From Thuidium tamariscinum (taxonomy: Eukaryota > Streptophyta > Bryopsida > Hypnales > Thuidiaceae), in assembly GCA_947034885.2 (NCBI GenBank), contig OX344750.2, positions 9,334,553 to 9,398,552 of the forward strand: 64,000 nucleotides of DNA. The letters run 5' to 3'. Below the pieces are notes generated by a model. It was not told the origin of the DNA and ran no database searches. It worked only from the letters and a program-made list of their open reading frames with translations. Positions 61,801-64,000 of this stretch are shown one piece after another. Numbering within the stretch: position 1 is the first letter of the stretch; every line of letters starts with the position of its first letter. The position numbers and the translations under genes were made by a program.

Positions 61801-63788
61801 GTTCTATCTTGTTCCCTACCTCTCTGAATGATTACTCGCTTCCACTTTGCATCTATGAAGGCATTTTGACGTTTGTACAGCATATATCATCTTTCACAGT
61901 AAGCAACTCTAAGACTGTTGTGCAGGTTCGGCCAATCAGGACCACAAAATCAAATGTCGCTTTGGCTTAGACCCTACATCAAGGTCAGCCGGTGGTTATT
62001 TCTCTTGTGTCCGCAAGATTCCCCTGCATCTTTTTTCATTCATTTTTTGGGATCCGATGCATTGTCAAATCTGCTGGTTGAGAATGTGAATTGAATTTAC
62101 TTGATAAATAGTATTGTTCATATTCTTCTGCTCATCAACGACAGAATGATTGCTTTTTGGATGATGCAGACCTATCATAAATTTGGAGATGCAGCTTTCA
62201 GTCTGACACGATTCTTTAAAGATAAAGATACTGGAGCTGGAACTCTTAAACCATCAATCGCAGTTGGTATCTCTACAGGTTGGTTTTGTCACTTCGATGG
62301 TGGCGTCTTTTGAGTTCGTTCGTATGAGGAACATACCCAACGCAACTCTTTTTTAAGTCAAAGATGCAATTAACGTAACTCTTTTTTAAGTAAAAGATGC
62401 AATTAGGATATGACTTGTGTTTTACAGTTGGTGTCGAGTACTCAAGGACAGCCCAACAAACATCTTCCACTGCCATCAATTTCAGTGCTGCCACCAATCC
62501 TCTTCGTTTCTTGCAAGCGTCAGGACTTCAAAGTTGCAAGAACGCAGGAGTGGTAGAGAAAAATGATGGAAGCACCGATGGAATGAAGAGCTTCATGCCT
62601 ACAGTGAGTGTCTCGTCTTCTTGGAATCCTGAAATTCTTTGAGGAGCGATTCTGATAGTGTCCACCAGTTGAATTCTTTGGGCTAGTAACAGGATTTCAG
62701 TAAAATTAGACTGTTCCAAGGAACTTTTAGGCAGCATCATAAAGGAAATCTTTGCCATAATTCTTGGAGAGGTCTTCCTATGGTCAGAGTGTTTATTTAA
62801 AGGCCTTCTAATGTATCATAGGGAGATTTATATATGACCACTGACCGCAAGGAGACCTGACCATAATTCGTGGCAAAGTTTCTCCTTATGATGCTCTTTA
62901 AAGTTCTTTAAAAAGTCTCAGTTTATTGAAAATACTGTTCAGGTGCTTTTTAGATAATATCTTGTCATTTCAATGGAAAGATTTACTCATTTCTTGAACA
63001 TTGGAGCTCTTGTAGGGATCAGTTTTCGCCCCACGTCATCCGGAAGTTTCCGTACCTTCAGCAACTCGTGAATCTTTGTCAGCACTACTTGCAGCAGATC
63101 GATTGTCAAAAAGCAGTCACGTGCTGAAAGATGTTGCCATCACCGCTGCCAATTGTGCTGTTGGGAGTACTGCTGGGTTGGTTCATATATCCGGCAACGC
63201 TGGAGCCAGCAAAGGAGGAATTGCTGGACAGAGGATTCTTGGGCCAAGTCCTACTGCAAGGCTCAATGAACCTCAATGTTGGTTTATGTTTTCAACTTTT
63301 TATCTTCCTCATAAAGTAGCCAAATAATGAGTTATCCACATCAATCTATTACATATTCCTGAATGATCGTATGACTTAATTCCTTTCTGGATTTCGACTC
63401 TTCTTTCTTAGATACCTTGTGAATTATCCTGATTATTTGTTTGAATTATGTGCCGAACTGCTACACCTGCTCATTTTCTAACTTCAGATAGACGATATTA
63501 TTTCTCATCAAATTGTGTTGATTGACTTATCTGAGTTTATCATCTGAATAACAATGTTGAGGGTTGTGGTGTGAAGCTTCATGTCGACCAGCAGAAACGT
63601 CTTCGAGCAGTATGACATCGTATCTGAAAGATATTGGCCCATGTCCTTGCGTTCGTCCCAAATCGAACAGCCGTCGTGAAGAAGAATTGGAGTCTGCTGC
63701 CAAGCCAGAAGAGATTTTGCCTGTTAATCAGAGGGACACGGCACCCAAAGACGAAAAGAGTAGAAGAGCTGCAAACTTCTTGAAGGAG
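55884..63788 (+). CDS. RTEL1: RTEL1-type DNA helicase, 22 exons in window, 3' end missing
   Basis: RTEL1 is an XPD-family Fe-S helicase that dismantles D-loops, limits crossovers and protects telomeres. Exons: 55884-55985, 56689-56981, 57306-57445, 57591-57672, 57882-58032, 58259-58421, 58586-58759, 59032-59126, 59380-59431, 59667-59811, 59919-60073, 60241-60332, 60431-60538, 60795-60863, 61077-61163, 61312-61371, 61685-61800, 61926-61983, 62170-62278, 62428-62603, 63016-63277, 63577-63788. They join in frame to 967 codons. Motifs: N-terminal [20 protein letters not shown], Walker A SPTGTGKT (K48), four Fe-S cysteines (145, 162, 171, 207), DEAH 251-254, [21 protein letters not shown], and motif [16 protein letters not shown] (674-687). 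The last exon ends AANFLKE at a GT donor, matching the start of the harmonin-like region, so the gene continues beyond 64000. The intron after exon 5 begins GC, not GT. The exon 7/8 junction is the least certain. Confidence 0.93.
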
Positions 63789-64000
63789 GTATCGTAATAT
63801 CGTTTTGTATGATCATTCATCACAGTGGACCACCCCAGCCCTATTAGATTGAAAAGTTATCATAGATATGTTAAGGGGCATCAAATTCATATAATCCCTA
63901 GCGGAATGGTGTGAACTTGATGTTAGTGTCGTTGGCATCAACCTCACATTATACTGGCGATTATTGAGTTAACTTTAAGTCAACACTATGTTTACATCAA
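63789..64000 (+). other. RTEL1 intron running off the window
   Basis: AT-rich sequence after the donor GTATCG at 63789. It is taken as intron because the RTEL1 C-terminal region is not yet complete. No other feature is seen. Confidence 0.6.

Overview
The window looks like nuclear DNA of a land plant. The three recognisable genes are plant-type (a membrane-anchored 'type B' hexokinase, a GPI-transamidase subunit PIG-T, and an RTEL1 DNA helicase), with spliceosomal introns and GC-richer exons set in long, very AT-rich spacers. I infer a non-flowering plant (bryophyte or lycophyte grade) from the wide AT-rich spacers, the intron-free PIG-T and the many TTAA-flanked elements, but the sequence alone does not fix the lineage.

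Layout. 1-4300 is AT-rich spacer built from decayed small DNA transposons, some nested. 4375-5352 is a GC-rich island with two unrecognised, apparently coding ORFs. 5353-10943 is mostly unannotated. 10944-12419 (minus) is a three-exon AT-rich gene joining a C2H2 zinc finger to a 2-oxoglutarate/Fe(II) oxygenase domain that resembles TET/JBP; this is the most unusual gene here. 12420-28380 is spacer with many MITEs and a UMP-synthase (OPRT) pseudogene at 17668-18690 that is split by a 311-bp palindromic element. 28381-32448 (minus) is an 8-exon hexokinase. Its upstream flank is duplicated at about 33437-34625, and the second copy is CpG-decayed and carries a 924-bp TTAA-flanked MITE. 34626-50099 is spacer with more MITEs, including nested ones. 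50100-51845 (minus) is single-exon PIG-T. After a 4-kb divergent spacer, RTEL1 runs 55884-63788 (plus; 22 exons, 967 codons) and continues past the window edge.

The three housekeeping genes do not form one pathway: glucose phosphorylation and sugar sensing, GPI-anchor attachment in the ER, and homologous-recombination/telomere control. The mobile fraction falls into several small families of non-autonomous DNA elements. One group has TTAA at both ends and CC-starting termini, as in piggyBac. One has a roughly 30-bp terminal inverted repeat (GGGTGATTGCAAG...). One has TAAGG termini with a probable TA/TAA target. One has CATTAG termini. Some elements are near-perfect palindromes. No transposase, tRNA, rRNA, CRISPR array or recognisable retroelement was found. 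All exon boundaries were worked out by eye from splice consensus, reading-frame continuity and remembered family sequences; no alignment or search was run.
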